Positions 11,464 to 24,813 of a stretch of DNA of 64,000 bases are shown here, in pieces. The stretch covers positions 28,530,673-28,594,672 of the forward strand of contig OU744732.1 in assembly GCA_916613615.1 (NCBI GenBank), given 5' to 3'. The notes under the pieces are model-generated. The model made no database searches, was not told the DNA's origin, and saw only the letters and a program-made list of their open reading frames with translations. Every line of letters starts with the position of its first letter. The stretch's first letter is position 1. The stretch is from Steromphala cineraria. Lineage: Eukaryota; Mollusca; Gastropoda; Trochida; Trochidae. A program made the translations under genes and the position numbers.

Positions 11464-11612
11464 CATCCTGTCTCAGGGTGCGAACGTTACGCTAACTCCA
11501 CTAATCTGTACCCTGGGCTCAGAGGCTAGATTCGCTCGCGCGTCCCGACTTGGGATATAGCCAATCAAATCCTTTTCTCGTTGAAATTGGTGGCGAGAAA
11601 ATGATTTCATTG
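11464..11612. mobile_element. fold-back element, one-armed copy
   Basis: It begins CATCCTGTCTCAGGGTGCG and follows the left arm and centre of the complete palindromic element at 31514-31744, including GATTCGCTCGCGCG and GGGATATAGCCAATCAAAT. The right arm is missing. Confidence 0.65.
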
Positions 11613-13078
11613 GCAATATTCCAATTTAGAGGACGTCGGTCAATCATCCGACATCAAAAGCTTTACAAATTATGAATGATGATTATGTCTACTGCCGTCA
11701 TTCGTCATGTACTCTTAGTTTGTGAACATGCCGACTTTCTCATGAGGGAAAATACGTAATTGATAATGACTTGGAAACAATAATAACCTCAACGAAATGA
11801 AATGTTTCGGTTTTTATTATATATGCAATATGCCTTGTAAAATAGAAACATCATAAAAAGGTTTTATGAAAGGAGAAAAATCACACTATTACATATTCAT
11901 CAACACAAACGAATTCTCTAATGTAAATTTGTAAAGTTCTGGTTCAGTTGTCATAACTTGTTTCCACGCCGATCCTTACAAACTGTTATCCCTACCATCT
12001 CTCTACACTTATGTATTAAATAAAAAAGGCTGAACTGTTTGAATTTACTAGTTTGGAATGATAATCAAACCTAATATTTAAAAAGTCTGTTTACACTTAT
12101 CTAACTAGAATGATGTCATAGTTTTCAGAGACAAACGGTGCTTTTCGATATAATATATAAAACATCTATTGATACAATTTTATCTATTCAACTCCACCGA
12201 CTTTCTCTAGTTAGTTTTTATAGTTTGTCGATCACACTTTAGCTCGTTACATATACGATCGCACCTAAAATTACTTTTTGTGCAAAGTGTCAAAACCTTA
12301 AACCTAATCGATATTACATGGACTTCCGGGAGATTTTGCCTTATTTCATAGTTCACACCATCCCTCAGGTTTAAAGTGTTCTTCATTCAAAGCAGTGCAA
12401 GATAGCACTTGATGACTGGACTCAAATACAGTTCTGATGACTATTGTATGTCTTCCAGCCAATCAGAATACTGACATGTGTTAATTGTGCTCAGTGATAT
12501 GATTGACAGGTCTACATGCTCTGTTGCTCTGATAGACATGATGACAGCATGTTGATGACAGTTGATGTGATCCATTCAATATCAATTAGACAGTGAACTG
12601 TCTTCTGATTCATGATCATTCCCACAGTAGCTATTAATTAGGGAAAATTATATTCACTCAAAATAAATACCGAAAAATGTTGTTAATGAAATATCTTCAA
12701 CAACATGGAACCTACCAAAAGATGTTGAAAGCAACAACATATCTTATCAAATGATTTGATTCACTTATGATAAATATTTTAATGACCTATTATATTATAC
12801 TATTACTTGACTTTTAGACTATGTTATTGAATATTATGCTGTACGAAATGTGAATATATGAATTCCCAATACTAGTAACATTCTGGGGGTAGTTGGTTGA
12901 TTGTACTTAACATGTTTTAAACAGGGATATAATGTATAAAAGGAGGATAGTATGAGGTAGATACTCTCAATCACTTGCCGCACGGGGAATACTTTAGCCA
13001 TCGAAGGCGCTTCATTCAAAAGAGTGTTCAAAGTTTGCACTAGTGCATGTAGTGGTTTCAGCAACTAAAAATGCTGCT
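11613..13078. other. AT-rich DNA without recognisable feature
   Basis: No coding signature or element terminus was seen. A short TGATGACAG-type repetitive stretch lies around 12500-12570. Confidence 0.5.
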
Positions 13079-13082
13079 TTAA

Positions 13083-13415
13083 AGGGACAGTAGCACGTTA
13101 TTTGATATTTTTTCACTTATAATCGTAAGTAAATGTTAATTGTATTATGTTGACAATGTAAAAAAGCTCATTGCACAAGTCAATCACCCATTTTTAGAGG
13201 ACAGAGTATGAAGATTCACACAAAATCCATTGGCGGCCATTTTTTGGGGAAACACCTTGTGTAAGAAAAAGGAATCGCATGGCTAACCGTTATGTAATAT
13301 ATTTGAATTATTACTGCTCCATTTAGTTTAAAGACATTGTCTTTCAATTGGAACCATTAATTTTCATTTACCCGACATCACCTTATATTCCCCCTTAAAA
13401 CGTGCTACTGCCCCT
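13083..13415. mobile_element. TTAA MITE family A
   Basis: It is flanked by TTAA at 13079-13082 and 13416-13419. Ends: AGGGACAGTAGCACG and CGTGCTACTGCCCCT. The body carries the family blocks CCATTGGCGGCCATTTT and GACATCACCTTATATTCCCC. Confidence 0.8.
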
Positions 13416-13770
13416 TTAAAACACCGGATATGTTAATCTGATGTTAATATGATCACATCTGTTATTTTGCAATCATCATCAAACACAAACATATTTGACG
13501 ACATTTTGCAGCAAAAGCAAATACTGTACTTGCATAGAAAAACACATCTCGACCTGGGCAATCACTTCTTATCATGCTCCAATGTATGTTTTGATCGTAA
13601 CATCTTCGAGATAATTTTATAGATAATAATGTTCTTGACGTGGCAAGGCAATATGCTTACCAAACACCATTTGTTCTAGTAGCAGTTAGAATATATATAC
13701 AATCCTTAAGACAGTAGAACCTGGACAAATGACTAACTATGATAGCAAATTGTTGATAAACTCTTATTAA

Positions 13771-14114
13771 AAGGACAGAAGCATGTATTCAGAGAATAAG
13801 AAGTGATGTCAGGAAAATGAAAATAAATGGTTCCAATCGAAAGAACTTAATGAAGCAGTAATAAATCAAATATATAATGTAAAGTTCAGCCATGCGATTC
13901 CTTTTCTTTCCCAAAATGAATTAACGGTGTTCACACATAAATGGCCAACAGTGGACTTTATGTGAATCTTTATCATTTGTTTTCTGACTATCGGTGATTG
14001 GCTTGTGCAATGAGTTTTTTGACACCAGTAAAATAAAACATTTAGCATAAACGTACAATTATGAGTAAAAAATTGAAAATTTTAAAATAATTTTGAAAAT
14101 GTGCTACTGCCCCT
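13771..14114. mobile_element. TTAA MITE family A, opposite orientation, diverged
   Basis: Left TTAA is at 13767-13770; the right site has decayed to TTGA. The left end AAGGACAGAAGCATG is mutated and the right end GTGCTACTGCCCCT is intact. The short minus-strand open frame inside is a shadow. Confidence 0.75.
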
Positions 14115-14774
14115 TTGAGGAAGGGTTTTGAATAGGCAGCAGACATTTATTTCAATTATTTGACAAATCAAGACTTTTCCAGCATCTTAAAGTTCGTTTC
14201 ACATGTGTGAAATACTTCCTTCAACAGCATTTCATTTGATATTCAGAGCTTTGACTTTAACCATCCTTGGTTTTGTAATTTGTTTTTATGAAACAAAAGG
14301 ATGATGTGACGTGTGTTAAATGTGCTATGCGTCAATGATTTACATCAATTTTTTATATTCATTTCTCTATTTATCTTTTCAGAAACTATGAAAACCGTTT
14401 CTGTCAAATATGACACCATACGAACTAATTATGTTTATTCAGAAAACCAATTCAAATATTGATTTGCATGGAAGAACAAACATTGGAACTTAAACACATG
14501 TATTGAGAAACTTTTGAGAACTTTTAGGAAACGTTAAAGTATTAAAAATGTTGCGCAAGAATTTATTCATATCATACATTGTGTATAACATATTTCTTGA
14601 ATCAACAGTGTAGTGCCTAATCTGTAACATCATCAATTATGAAATTTTGAATTGGTTGCTTTCCCTTAACTAAATACCTTTATGTTTTGTGTTTGATTAG
14701 TAAATAGAACATAGCTACACTATATATATATGGGATAGATATGTAGCGTGCAAGAAAACAATTGGCATCCTTAA

Positions 14775-15124
14775 AGGGGCAGTAGCACATTTTTTATAAT
14801 TTTATATTTTAGACATTTCACTGTTAATTGTACGTTAATGCTAAATGTAAATTTTTGACATTGTCGAAAGTCTCATAACAAAAGCCAGACATCCATAGTC
14901 AGAGGACAAAGTATGAAGATTCGCATAAAATCCTTTGGCGGTCATTTTGTGTGAGCACCTTTAATTCATTTTGTGTAAGAAAAGGGAATTGCATGACTTT
15001 ACATCATATATTTAAAGTATTGCTGCTTAGTTTAGTTTGAATACATTGTCTTTCAATTGGAACCATTTATTTTCATTTTCCTGACATCACCTTATATTCC
15101 CCCTAAAAACGTGCTACTGCCCCT
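14775..15124. mobile_element. TTAA MITE family A
   Basis: TTAA lies at 14771-14774 and 15125-15128. Ends AGGGGCAGTAGCACA and CGTGCTACTGCCCCT. Same orientation as the 13083 copy. Confidence 0.8.
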
Positions 15125-15128
15125 TTAA

Positions 15129-16399
15129 AAAGAGCCATGTGGTTAAAAATTACACTTCCGGTTACGGAAGTAAATATTGGGTAACAGTATACCTTTAGTA
15201 TTTTGGAAAATGTATTTCCAAATGACAATTTTATTTAATAATTATAAGCTTTTGGCTTTTACATATTGGACCTAATTGTTTTGTAAATTTCTGTCAGATG
15301 TGTTACTGCAATATCTCCTATATCTCTTACATGTTGTAAGGAAATGAATTTTAACTTATGATACAAGGATGATTGTAAGAGTTGAACCTGATCGAACACC
15401 AAATAACAAGATATTTCCATTAAGTTCAAAACAAATAAAACAATGCCTTGTTACGTAGATGTATACTGCACCATTTATTTGCAGAATTTGGACTTCTCTG
15501 AGTATAAGTATATTTTCTTCAAGGACAAAATTGTTCCTCTTCAGAGAAAATTAAGATATATGACAAATTCGAAAAGCTCGAAAACAGTACGTTTTAAATT
15601 GTTTAAACATTGATTAGAATTGACAGTTCAATTCCGTTGCAAAATTATTTTGCAGTAGCACTTATAAATTTTGTTCATTTTATATCAAAACCTTTAAAAG
15701 AAATTAACCAACTTATTTTATAAATATGCTATCAAATAATTATTACAAATGAGATGTCATTGTGGGTACTGGTGTTTGTCAACACTTTTCTTTTTAAACA
15801 AAGTTAAAATAATTAGCAGATATTCTTAGGTACTCATCACTAGAGAAACATGCATATCATATATTTCAGACAAATTACATCTACCAGCACACATATTTAG
15901 TTTAAGAGACAATGTGTCTGTGTAATTCTAGGAACGCAAAAGCGTGAAATTGGCAGGCTTAATCTGAAACCATAACAGTAATAGATTGTCCTGTTTTCTT
16001 GGTGCGTGTCATCTTAACCATATAAGAACTGATGCTAAGATCTACGCGCCAGCACCTTATTTCAATAATTATATTAACCATGTTAGTTGTAGAGAAGATA
16101 GAAAATCGATGTTACAAAGAGAAAGGAAAATCTTTCTACATCATGAACCGATAGTTTTAAACAATTGTACACTCACGAGTATGTTAAATTATTTGTTTAA
16201 ATTAAGTTCTTTACTCATTCCCATGTAAGTCTTCATTCATTTTTCTTTGTAATATGAAGACAAATCCTTCTTGTATTGCATACTATTCCTTTGACTTCCA
16301 TGAATATATCCCCAATTTCATGCTATGGCCAATGATTCAGCTTAATGTGAATCTTTACGATAATCTGAAGTAGATATTGACACATATATTAAAAGTTTG
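15129..16399. other. AT-rich DNA without recognisable feature
   Basis: An 80-codon open frame at 15986-16228 has no recognisable domain, and I do not call it a gene. Confidence 0.45.
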
Positions 16400-16845
16400 T
16401 TACGAAGATAAATATGTAGTTTTATAATAGTTAATCATACATGTAGTCTTCTGATGCGGTCTATTGTTCAAGTAAGATAAGGTCAACAAACACTGTGTCC
16501 ATCAATTTCGGTTTTAAACACTTTCAATGTTGATGATAAGACAAGTACGAGTACAGGTATTGTAATTTGGCTTTATGTGTTGAAATGTTTTGAAATGTTT
16601 AATAGATTTGTCATGAAGATGAACAAAAAGCTTTATGATAGTTTATTGAACGACATGACTAAGTCCTGTGATGCAGTATTTCTACCTATTATATGAATAT
16701 AGTATTCTTTCGCTTTTTCCAACTGTTTCGGTTCCAAACACTTATCATGTTAAGAAGAAAACAAATACGAGCATAGGTTCTATGATTTGGAAAAGTTCAA
16801 ATTGTTGGTTCAAATGTTGATATACTATACTCAGATCAGACTAAA
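16400..16845. repeat. old tandem duplication, period about 215 bp
   Basis: Two diverged units are visible: GATGCGGTCTATTGTTCAAG-type sequence near 16450 against GATGCAGTATTTCTACC near 16670, and TTTCGGTTTTAAACACTT near 16506 against TTTCGGTTCCAAACACTT near 16725. No function is inferred. Confidence 0.5.
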
Positions 16846-18681
16846 AAATCTCTTGTAACTCTGACACTGTTAATGCCAGAAAGTCTAGGAAGTCTTTATG
16901 TCCTTAATATACGGTAGACCCTAATAATCATAAATAATTATTCTGTTCAGACATTTAAATCATTCAATGCATTCTTACAATCAATTACTGGCTTCTGTAA
17001 AACACGATCGAGCTCATATATCGTCGGTTCCTAGTTCCGATATGGTTTCCGGTAGATTTCTATTCACTACACAAATGCAAATGCAATATATCACTGTTGC
17101 CCAAAGTATGAATGTACTCTATGTGGGCAGTGAATGGATTATACATTTGAATACAGTCATTTTCCCTGCACACACCCAAGGTTGCCAGTATCGAGAACCA
17201 ACTAATTTCAAGCACTAAACGTCGGGTTATTAATCAAACACCCACATTACAACCCGAATAAATCACAACTTTAAAAGCTTAAACGTGTTGTGACAACCAA
17301 TTGAGATTTGAAAAAAACAATTGAGTGAGTGGAACAAAGGGAATGGAATAATCCAATTTAATATTATATAATCAATATATGTCTCACATACATGTACATG
17401 ATGTATGTAGTTGGTGAAGAGCTCTGCCGATTACATCAACAAATTACTTAACTTACACCCAAATATACAATTCTAGATATAGATAAGGAGGATAGAACCT
17501 AATGATTCCTACTGGCGTCCTTTTTTTTCTGCAAAAGAATGACCGAAACAAGTACATATGGCATGTGTTTGAACTTTGAGCTGTATGTATGCAGGTCCTT
17601 GGCATTTTCTTGTAAATTACAAACAGAGGTTGTCTTCTAAACATATTATGGAGACTGACATGAGATTAAACTTTTATTCCTGAAGACTGTTAGTTGTGCT
17701 GTCTCTGCGAATATTGACTCTAGCATGTACATCTGTGGAACACAAATTGTCACATTACATGCACAATTAGGGCAACTTTCAGGTGATTGCTTAGTTTCGA
17801 CTTATACAAACCTTCTTAAGAATACATGTGTTCCCATCAAAATCTTAAATATAAACTAATATTCATAATTCTTATAAGATCGACATTTCCGCGATTTTCG
17901 CTCATGATTGACTACATGCACCTGCACCTCATTCATGTCGAATCTGGAGCCCAAACTAAAACTAAGACAAACATATTGATGAACATTGGGGTCAGAAACG
18001 AAAGAGCTTAGTTTTTTAGTTATCTTATATAACGTTACCTTGCCATATGATAGTACTCTCTTCTAAGAACATTTTATTCCAGAAATATAAAAGTCTGACT
18101 TTCATCATTTTGACCAAATGTTTATTTTGAAACACGTAAATTTTCCCTAACATATTACCTATAGTATATGGACTATGTATATATAGTTAGTTAAAATCTT
18201 AACACATTGATTTAAACGTTGTGTATGAAAGTATTCTTTCCAAAATGAAGTCAATTTCAAAATTACGAGCAGTGTAACACATTTCTGTTCAGCAGCTGCA
18301 TGGCAAAAAACACGCTGTTCTGGTTTGGCGGAAAGAACCTTTTGTGAATTGAGCTGTCATTGATTGTCATGGGATTATAACCATCGCCATCTTAATATTC
18401 ATAGACATGACTTGGATGATACCGAAATCTTAACGTGGGAGAGCTATTGATAGATATCAATTGATAGACCGCCAATTCTACCAATGCAGAGGATTATGCA
18501 TTTTATTAAAAACCTGGTTATTAATGTATACTTTCCCTCGATTATCATTGTTTCATTGAAAGCATTTTAACTTTTTCCTTCCAATGTTGGCATGGTTCAT
18601 TGTCTTTGGTAAACAAATCACGCTTAGAAAAAGTGGTGCATATCTTTACGAAAAAAGAGTTTCAAATTAACTCTGAAAATT
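16846..18681. other. AT-rich DNA without recognisable feature
   Basis: Short open frames only. No domain, element border or tandem repeat was recognised. Confidence 0.45.
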
Positions 18682-18955
18682 TTGTCCGATCAAGCTCATG
18701 TATTGCACTGTGTAAATGTTAAAGTTCCCTCTGGAAGAAGATACTTACTGCCATGTTTTAAAACCAATAGGGGTAAAAATACTTTCGTTCCTTGCAGCGT
18801 TCGCCTTCTAAATGCTCCGTCATTTACATGCATGATTGTGGTTGTTCTTTGTATTCCTTGTAACTATGTCTTTTGTTTTATAGTATACCAGCTCTGTAAT
18901 GATACAACATGAATTCCCTTTGGGATAATAAAGAATTATTATTATTGATATTAAT
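18682..18955 (+). mobile_element. LINE 3' end (ORF2 C-terminus plus tail)
   Basis: The plus frame encodes VPSGRRYLLPCFKTNRGKNT then FVPCSVRLLN, the usual C-terminal block of non-LTR retrotransposon polymerases (basic segment, then F-[VI]-P-x-S-[VI]-R-x-[LI]-N). After the coding part comes CCCTTTGGGATAATAAAG and an ATT-rich tail. The same C-terminal block and GGGATAATAAAG signature occur on the minus strand at 59028-59355. It is strongly 5'-truncated. Confidence 0.7.
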
Positions 18956-19119
18956 GAAAATTAGATTTTCTGGACTGTACTAACAGGTTAGCCAAAAAAT
19001 GCAATATCTCTTATCTTGCCTCATGTAAATCCTATTTAATGTATTACTGTCCGTGCCTTTCTGGACCAAACTAAGACCTAATTAATAAACAGGGTTATAA
19101 TTTTGCATAATTATAACAA

Positions 19120-19470
19120 GTCGTTAGAGATAGCTCAATCGGCAAGAGCGCCGGTCTCACGTTGTTGAGGTCCGGGTTCAGATTCCATCCAGGCCAAGGT
19201 GTAAAAACTAAGAGTTCACCTCTGTTAGAACTCTGTAGGTGTCATTCTGGAACCATAGTGTGTGGTGCAACAAAAACTGCGCATTTAAAAGATCCCACGA
19301 ATTCATGTCATTGGCTGAATGGTCAACGTTCCGACTCTGGATTATCGAGGATGCAACGTTCCGATGATTCTCCAAGTCGAAGTCATTTGTTTTCAAGAAA
19401 ACATTGTAAGAGAAGGAATTTGGTGTTGTGCAGTTCACTAAATGATACATGTGTTTAAGAATTGTTTTGT
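19120..19470 (+). mobile_element. tRNA-derived SINE candidate
   Basis: The head contains an A-box-like TAGCTCAATCGGCAAGAG and, about 45 bp on, a B-box-like GGTTCAGATTCC, giving a typical internal RNA polymerase III promoter. The acceptor stem does not pair well and no CCA-proximal structure is evident, so this is not a functional tRNA gene. The body after 19205 includes TTTAAAAGATCCCACGA. The 3' limit is uncertain. Open frames on both strands here are shadows. Confidence 0.55.
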
Positions 19471-19681
19471 GGTTTTACAAATTCCGTAACTACACACTGC
19501 ACACTCTGTTTGGAAACTAAATGGAAGATTAATCATCACTGTCACACTTTTATAGTGACAAACGTATTTTGTTTGACCACCTATTATCAAAAGAGATTAT
19601 TCAGATCTTTGAAAGATGCAAGTCCTCTCCTGACGAGCTGTCAAACAGTTTGATTCAAGATGACTGTGACATGTTCTTTAA

Positions 19682-20047
19682 AGGGACAGTAGTATATTTT
19701 AGGGGAAATATACATGTTAGGTGATGTCAGGAAAATGAAACTTAATAGTTCCAATTGAAAGCCAATGTATATAAACTAATTGGAGCAGTAATAATTCAAT
19801 TACATAACGTAAACTTTAGCCATGCGATTTCTTTTTCTTTATATTAAAGTAATGAATTAAAGGTGTTCACACAAAATGGCCGCCAATGGATTTTATGTGA
19901 ATCTTCACACTTTGTCCTCAGACTATGGATAATTGGCTTGTGTAATGAAATTTTTGATACTGTCAAAATAATACATTTAACATTGACTTACATTTATCAG
20001 TGAAAAATTTAGAATATAAAATTATCAAAAAACGTGCTACTGCCCCT
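19682..20047. mobile_element. TTAA MITE family A, opposite orientation
   Basis: TTAA at 19678-19681 and 20048-20051. Ends AGGGACAGTAGTATA and CGTGCTACTGCCCCT. The body matches the 26212 copy. Confidence 0.8.
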
Positions 20048-20051
20048 TTAA

Positions 20052-21932
20052 CCATAGAAATACCTGAATATCCAAAAAAGGTTTTCATAATCAGATTATG
20101 ACTTACTTTTCGAAAAGATAACAATGTTCTTGACGTCAACTAGGCAGTCCTGTTTTCAGAAAAACGAGTGATCACGTGATCAAAACTTTAAAAACCTAGT
20201 GAGTCAGATCAATTGTATTGACACAAGCTGAAAAAAAGTCACAATTTATAACTTCGAAAACTTCACCGAAAGTTTTATATCGAAAACAGTCTTCCAATTT
20301 TACACAGACTTACATTTTGTTAGATTTGCTTTGACCGAATCATTGTTCACATTGATTCATTGCAGCATGATTAATCTTACCATTGCTATTAAAATCGTAT
20401 TTTGACTTTAAAAAAGTCACCCACACTTTTGACAGAAACATCCTTTCAAGAGGTTTGCGAAGTCAGTCAGTTGATATCTGATTTGCTTTGATCGCCTTAT
20501 AGTTTATCACTTTAAGCTTGTTAAGTTTGAGAAGTTAAGCTGACCCAGTAGCGGTGGGCTGTGAAGACGATAAAACAGACCTGAACAGCATTAATTTTGT
20601 TTTACTTTGTTACAACTGCAATGATGGCATGAGCTTATGCAGTAGTGACAACCACTATTACAAATATTATTCACCCTTGCTTTTTCAAGGTTTCACAACA
20701 ATATTGTTTATATAATCTTTATCTTACAACAAATAATATAATTATTACCTTAAATATAATTGTATCAAAACTTGCTTTTAAGATATGACTAACACTTTAG
20801 TAAGTTGTAAGAATCAACTATAATGACGGTTTATTTCTGTTACATATTCACCATTTGCTTTAGCCTAGCTTAACTAAGTACATAGTATATAGAAAGCCTG
20901 TGTTTGGTAAATAATCAAATCATATTGCATTATTTGATGTATTATTCATTTTAAACTATAAAATCAAATACGTACCACATTTCCATTTCATTTACCAATC
21001 ATATATTCTTTCATTTTGTCTGTACTCAAAAATCAAAATATTATCCAGTCACCAGTCAAAGATAGTTCTTTAGATAATAACTTTGATATGTCAAAGTGAT
21101 AATACTATGATAAAGAATATGATAACCAAATAAAAAGGCATAGGATAGAGTACATCTCTGCATATCAACGATCAATTGAACTTTTTCTTTAGTTATAAAC
21201 GTTTTCAAGTATGATAACAAATTACCTTTCATCGTTGACAATTTTCTTGTTATAAATTTAGGAACTTGGAACTAACTATCTCAATGAGAAATGTCAAATT
21301 GGTTTTAATGATTCGGCATCTCAGTTAATAGATTATGATGTGTACAGGGATTTGGGTGGCATATTTATGGACGAGTGAAACTTTCGGCTCCACAAGAATC
21401 GGTTTTGTTCAAATTATTAAACTGTCGGGTTATTAATTATAACATCAATCGAAAACATGTCAAATTATAATTGGCTTGCAATTTAATCTTAGAAACATCG
21501 TTTAATATATCAATAGGATTTTGTATAAATTCTCACTTCATATTCAGTGGCTGTTTTATTCTTCAATTCAAAGCATAAACAGAAGTTGTAAAAACAAGAG
21601 TTGTTGTGTTTCTGTAAAACAGATTGAAACATTTCAACAATTGTACGCTAATAAAAATTGAAAGAAAAACATATTTTGATAAAACCGCTACTTTCCCTTA
21701 TTTGATTAAAAACCATAAGTGTTCAATACCAACTATTACCAAACAGACGGTTGTCAAAATGTTTAATTCAATTTTACAGTGCAATTCAGATCTGCAAGCT
21801 TATAATCCTCAATCAGTTATATTTCCTTACAGGTGACAAAAACATTTACATCGAACATTTTTAAATCACCACTAAACTTTAAAGGCATATTGCAAGGCAT
21901 CAACAAAGGATTAAATTTATCTATTTTCTGTC

Positions 21933-21965
<33 letters not shown>

Positions 21966-22150
21966 AGAATTGGAAAAGTTTACTAGTAAACAGCTTTACA
22001 TAATCAAAAGATAAAAAATGACACGAAGCCAATCAAAACTCCAACATGTTTCAATGGTAGAAACAAAAGAAAGCAGATTTATCAAAATGTTCCCACCGAA
22101 CCTAAAATCTAGAGCTTAATGTCTATTTTCCTTTCCTATTGTTACTTACG
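20052..22150. other. AT-rich DNA with an AT microsatellite
   Basis: An (AT)n tract lies at 21933-21956, flanked by short complementary arms (TTTATCTAT and ATAGATAA). Nothing else was recognised. Confidence 0.5.
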
Positions 22151-22200
22151 CTGTGACGTAATAATGTAATGACGTCATGTTGTACACGATGACGTCGCCT
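22151..22200. promoter_or_regulatory. cluster of three CRE-like motifs
   Basis: TGACGTAA, TGACGTCA and TGACGTCG lie within about 45 bp, matching the CREB/ATF octamer in one exact and two near copies. No gene start is visible nearby, so regulatory use is unproven. Confidence 0.3.
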
Positions 22201-22291
22201 GGCGACGTTCATATCCGTTATTTGTATGCTTTATAAAGAAATCATTGAATAATTAAGATTGAGTTGTTGTGATTTGTCAGAAGTTCAGACA

Positions 22292-22448
22292 GGGTAGCAC
22301 TAGTGTCAAATGTCCTTGCATCTTGAAGATCTTGACAGGCAAAGATGATATGGTGGATGGTTTCCTCCCCTGAGTCACACAGTAGACATGCAGCACTGGT
22401 GGCAAGATTGAATTTGTACAGAAAGCTTTGGCAAAGAAAGTGATTTAA
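22292..22448 (-). pseudogene. LINE ORF2 C-terminal Cys/His fragment
   Basis: The minus strand encodes FLYKFNLATSAACLLCDSGE followed by ETIHHIIFACQDLQDAR with no stop. The C-x2-C..H-x4-C spacing is the zinc-knuckle-like motif found at the C-terminal end of many LINE polymerases. Neither the RT domain nor a 3' tail is attached. It is a dead fragment, and the clade is not resolved. Confidence 0.65.
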
Positions 22449-22991
22449 CTTTTTCCGGCTTAGGAGGACTTGATCCTGCGATTAACATTTGTGTATCGAA
22501 CATTGTTTGATTTAGACTGGATTTGATGGTAATATATTTCAACATTTATTGTTGACATATATCAGACTATGAATAATTAAACTTATAATCGAGAAAAATA
22601 TTGCTCATACTAAATTGAGCATGCCCGTTTAAGTATCTGAATCGAGAAACTAATATTCATATATACTATATATATATATACTACATATTCAGTAAAAAAC
22701 AAAAATATTGACTCTGTGTGCGCCTTGCTATATATTATAAGTTTTTCCTCAAATCTGTTGATTACTGCACTAATGAAGTTAAAAGCAGGTGTCTAATTTC
22801 AGTTTAGCACTTGAGGATTCAGCTATGTTCCTTTGCTGTCTAAACCATCTTCTGCACGTCTAAGGCATAACGTAAAATCCGGACGTAAATTCCGACCGAT
22901 CGTAAATCTGCGCCCTGCGCATGTTGATAAATTTCTTCTTTGATTGAAATTCTAGAAGCTGGTGTGATGGATAAAAAGGACAATTATAATG

Positions 22992-23108
22992 GATGAACAA
23001 CTTCTTTATTCTATGAAAGCGACATGGAGTCTAACGACTTGACATCGACATTAGAATCTAAATGTATGTCGAAACGAAACAGAATAAAGAAGTTGTTCAT
23101 CCATAAGA
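22992..23108. mobile_element. fold-back MITE with ATGGATGAACAACTT termini
   Basis: Inverted termini ATGGATGAACAACTTCTTTA and its complement enclose about 70 bp. The same end type is found at 1138-1367. The open frame starting at 23024 runs through the right arm and is not considered real. Confidence 0.6.
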
Positions 23109-23112
23109 AATT

Positions 23113-24813
23113 GCCTTATTGTTCATCGATGAATTTGACGTCATTCACGGTTGTGATTCGTCACAAAATTCCTCTTGGGAACCGTGAAAATGATAAGTTC
23201 TTTTTGTCACTTAGCATTTGTAAAGACATTTGAATTCTGAAGTTCGGTTTTATTTGTTCTCTTGAGTCTCATGGATTGTTAATGCAATACGACAAATGTA
23301 TTTGGCACGATTTTATTGGTATATAAACCCACCAAATTAAATTTAAGACCCCTGAATTGTCATTTGAAAATGCGAGTTAGTATTATTAATTGCTCATCCA
23401 ATCAATGATATTTATCAAAACCAGGTTGAAGCTATAACATATATATTATATAAGGCTAAGCTGCACTGTGTTGTCCCGTACAACGATGTTGTTGTTAAAT
23501 TTGGCGTATTAATTCAAGGAGCTATATGTTTGCCCGAGTTGCGCATACGGCCCCTGAGCATGACATCATGGCAGGGCACCAAGTCAGTGTGACCCAACTG
23601 CTGCTCTATAGTCATAAGAATGGGATAACTTTCGATAAAACGTCTATGAAAATTAAGTGATATTTTATGAGACATGACTGATATTATGGATTACCTGATA
23701 TCAAACTTCTAAGAAATCAAATGGTTATCTTAGTATGAGTGTTGCATGAACTTATTAATAACGAATTATGGGTATCTTCATTCTTCTCACAAATAATGCA
23801 TAAATCGGAAACCAATTTCTTTCTTTGAAAGTAACAATATTTTTTATGAATTTAGTCACGTATCAATATTTCAAACATAATAAGTTGAAGGACAAGTGCA
23901 TCTTAATTTGATGTATCAATTTTGGTATAAAGAGATCGGATATTGTAGCATTTATGACACAAGTAAATGTCTGAATGTCGTGAGCAAAAACCGACGGCAA
24001 ACATCTCTCCGATCAAGACAATAAAGTATTGTTTGAGCAAGGTATACAAAGAAAATACATTCCATATACTTCATCGACGAATCTGTACGGAACATCAATC
24101 TTCTTAAGTAAGCAGTACACTATAAAATGATACATTCAATTTATATTTTGAACATATATATGTATTTTTGTTCATTCTTGGCAGAAGAAAGCATATGTTC
24201 TTTGAATGAATTGTTATATTTGCCTTTTTCGATCAATAATATTTTTCTCATTATCGATTGCAGCACATTATTTCCCGAGTGATTCAAACATTTTTAATCA
24301 GTTTTCTACATGTATCATTAATATTTGAGCAATCAAAAGGGAAAACTATTTACAAGCCATGGAAACTTAAATTTTTCACATATTTGTATTTTCTTTGAAA
24401 ACTTTTTTATGACGGTTTTAATGGTAAATGATGATCATCAATCATAGAATTAAAACAATACCAACAACGTTTTAGATCTACAATTTATTATAAACAGAAG
24501 AAGAAGTGAGCACAAATAAAATTATTCACTAATATTAATTAAAAGCAACGAACCAGTTTCAACGTTACAACAACTGTTAAGTGGTAATACGTATATAAAA
24601 CACATACCATTTCGTTATGAATAATTATTATCTATGTTTCCTTGTGCGTCTACAATGATCGAATACTTTTGCATATCAATTATGTGATAACTTAACATTA
24701 CAATTGATTTATTAGGCAAAACACATTTGGGGCCTGAAAACTTGTGTTGTTAATTAAGAAATCAGTATAACGCGAACAGAAAGATTTATTAACACGAACG
24801 TTCTATTTATTCT
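23113..24813. other. AT-rich DNA without recognisable feature
   Basis: No exon, repeat or element border was recognised. Confidence 0.5.
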
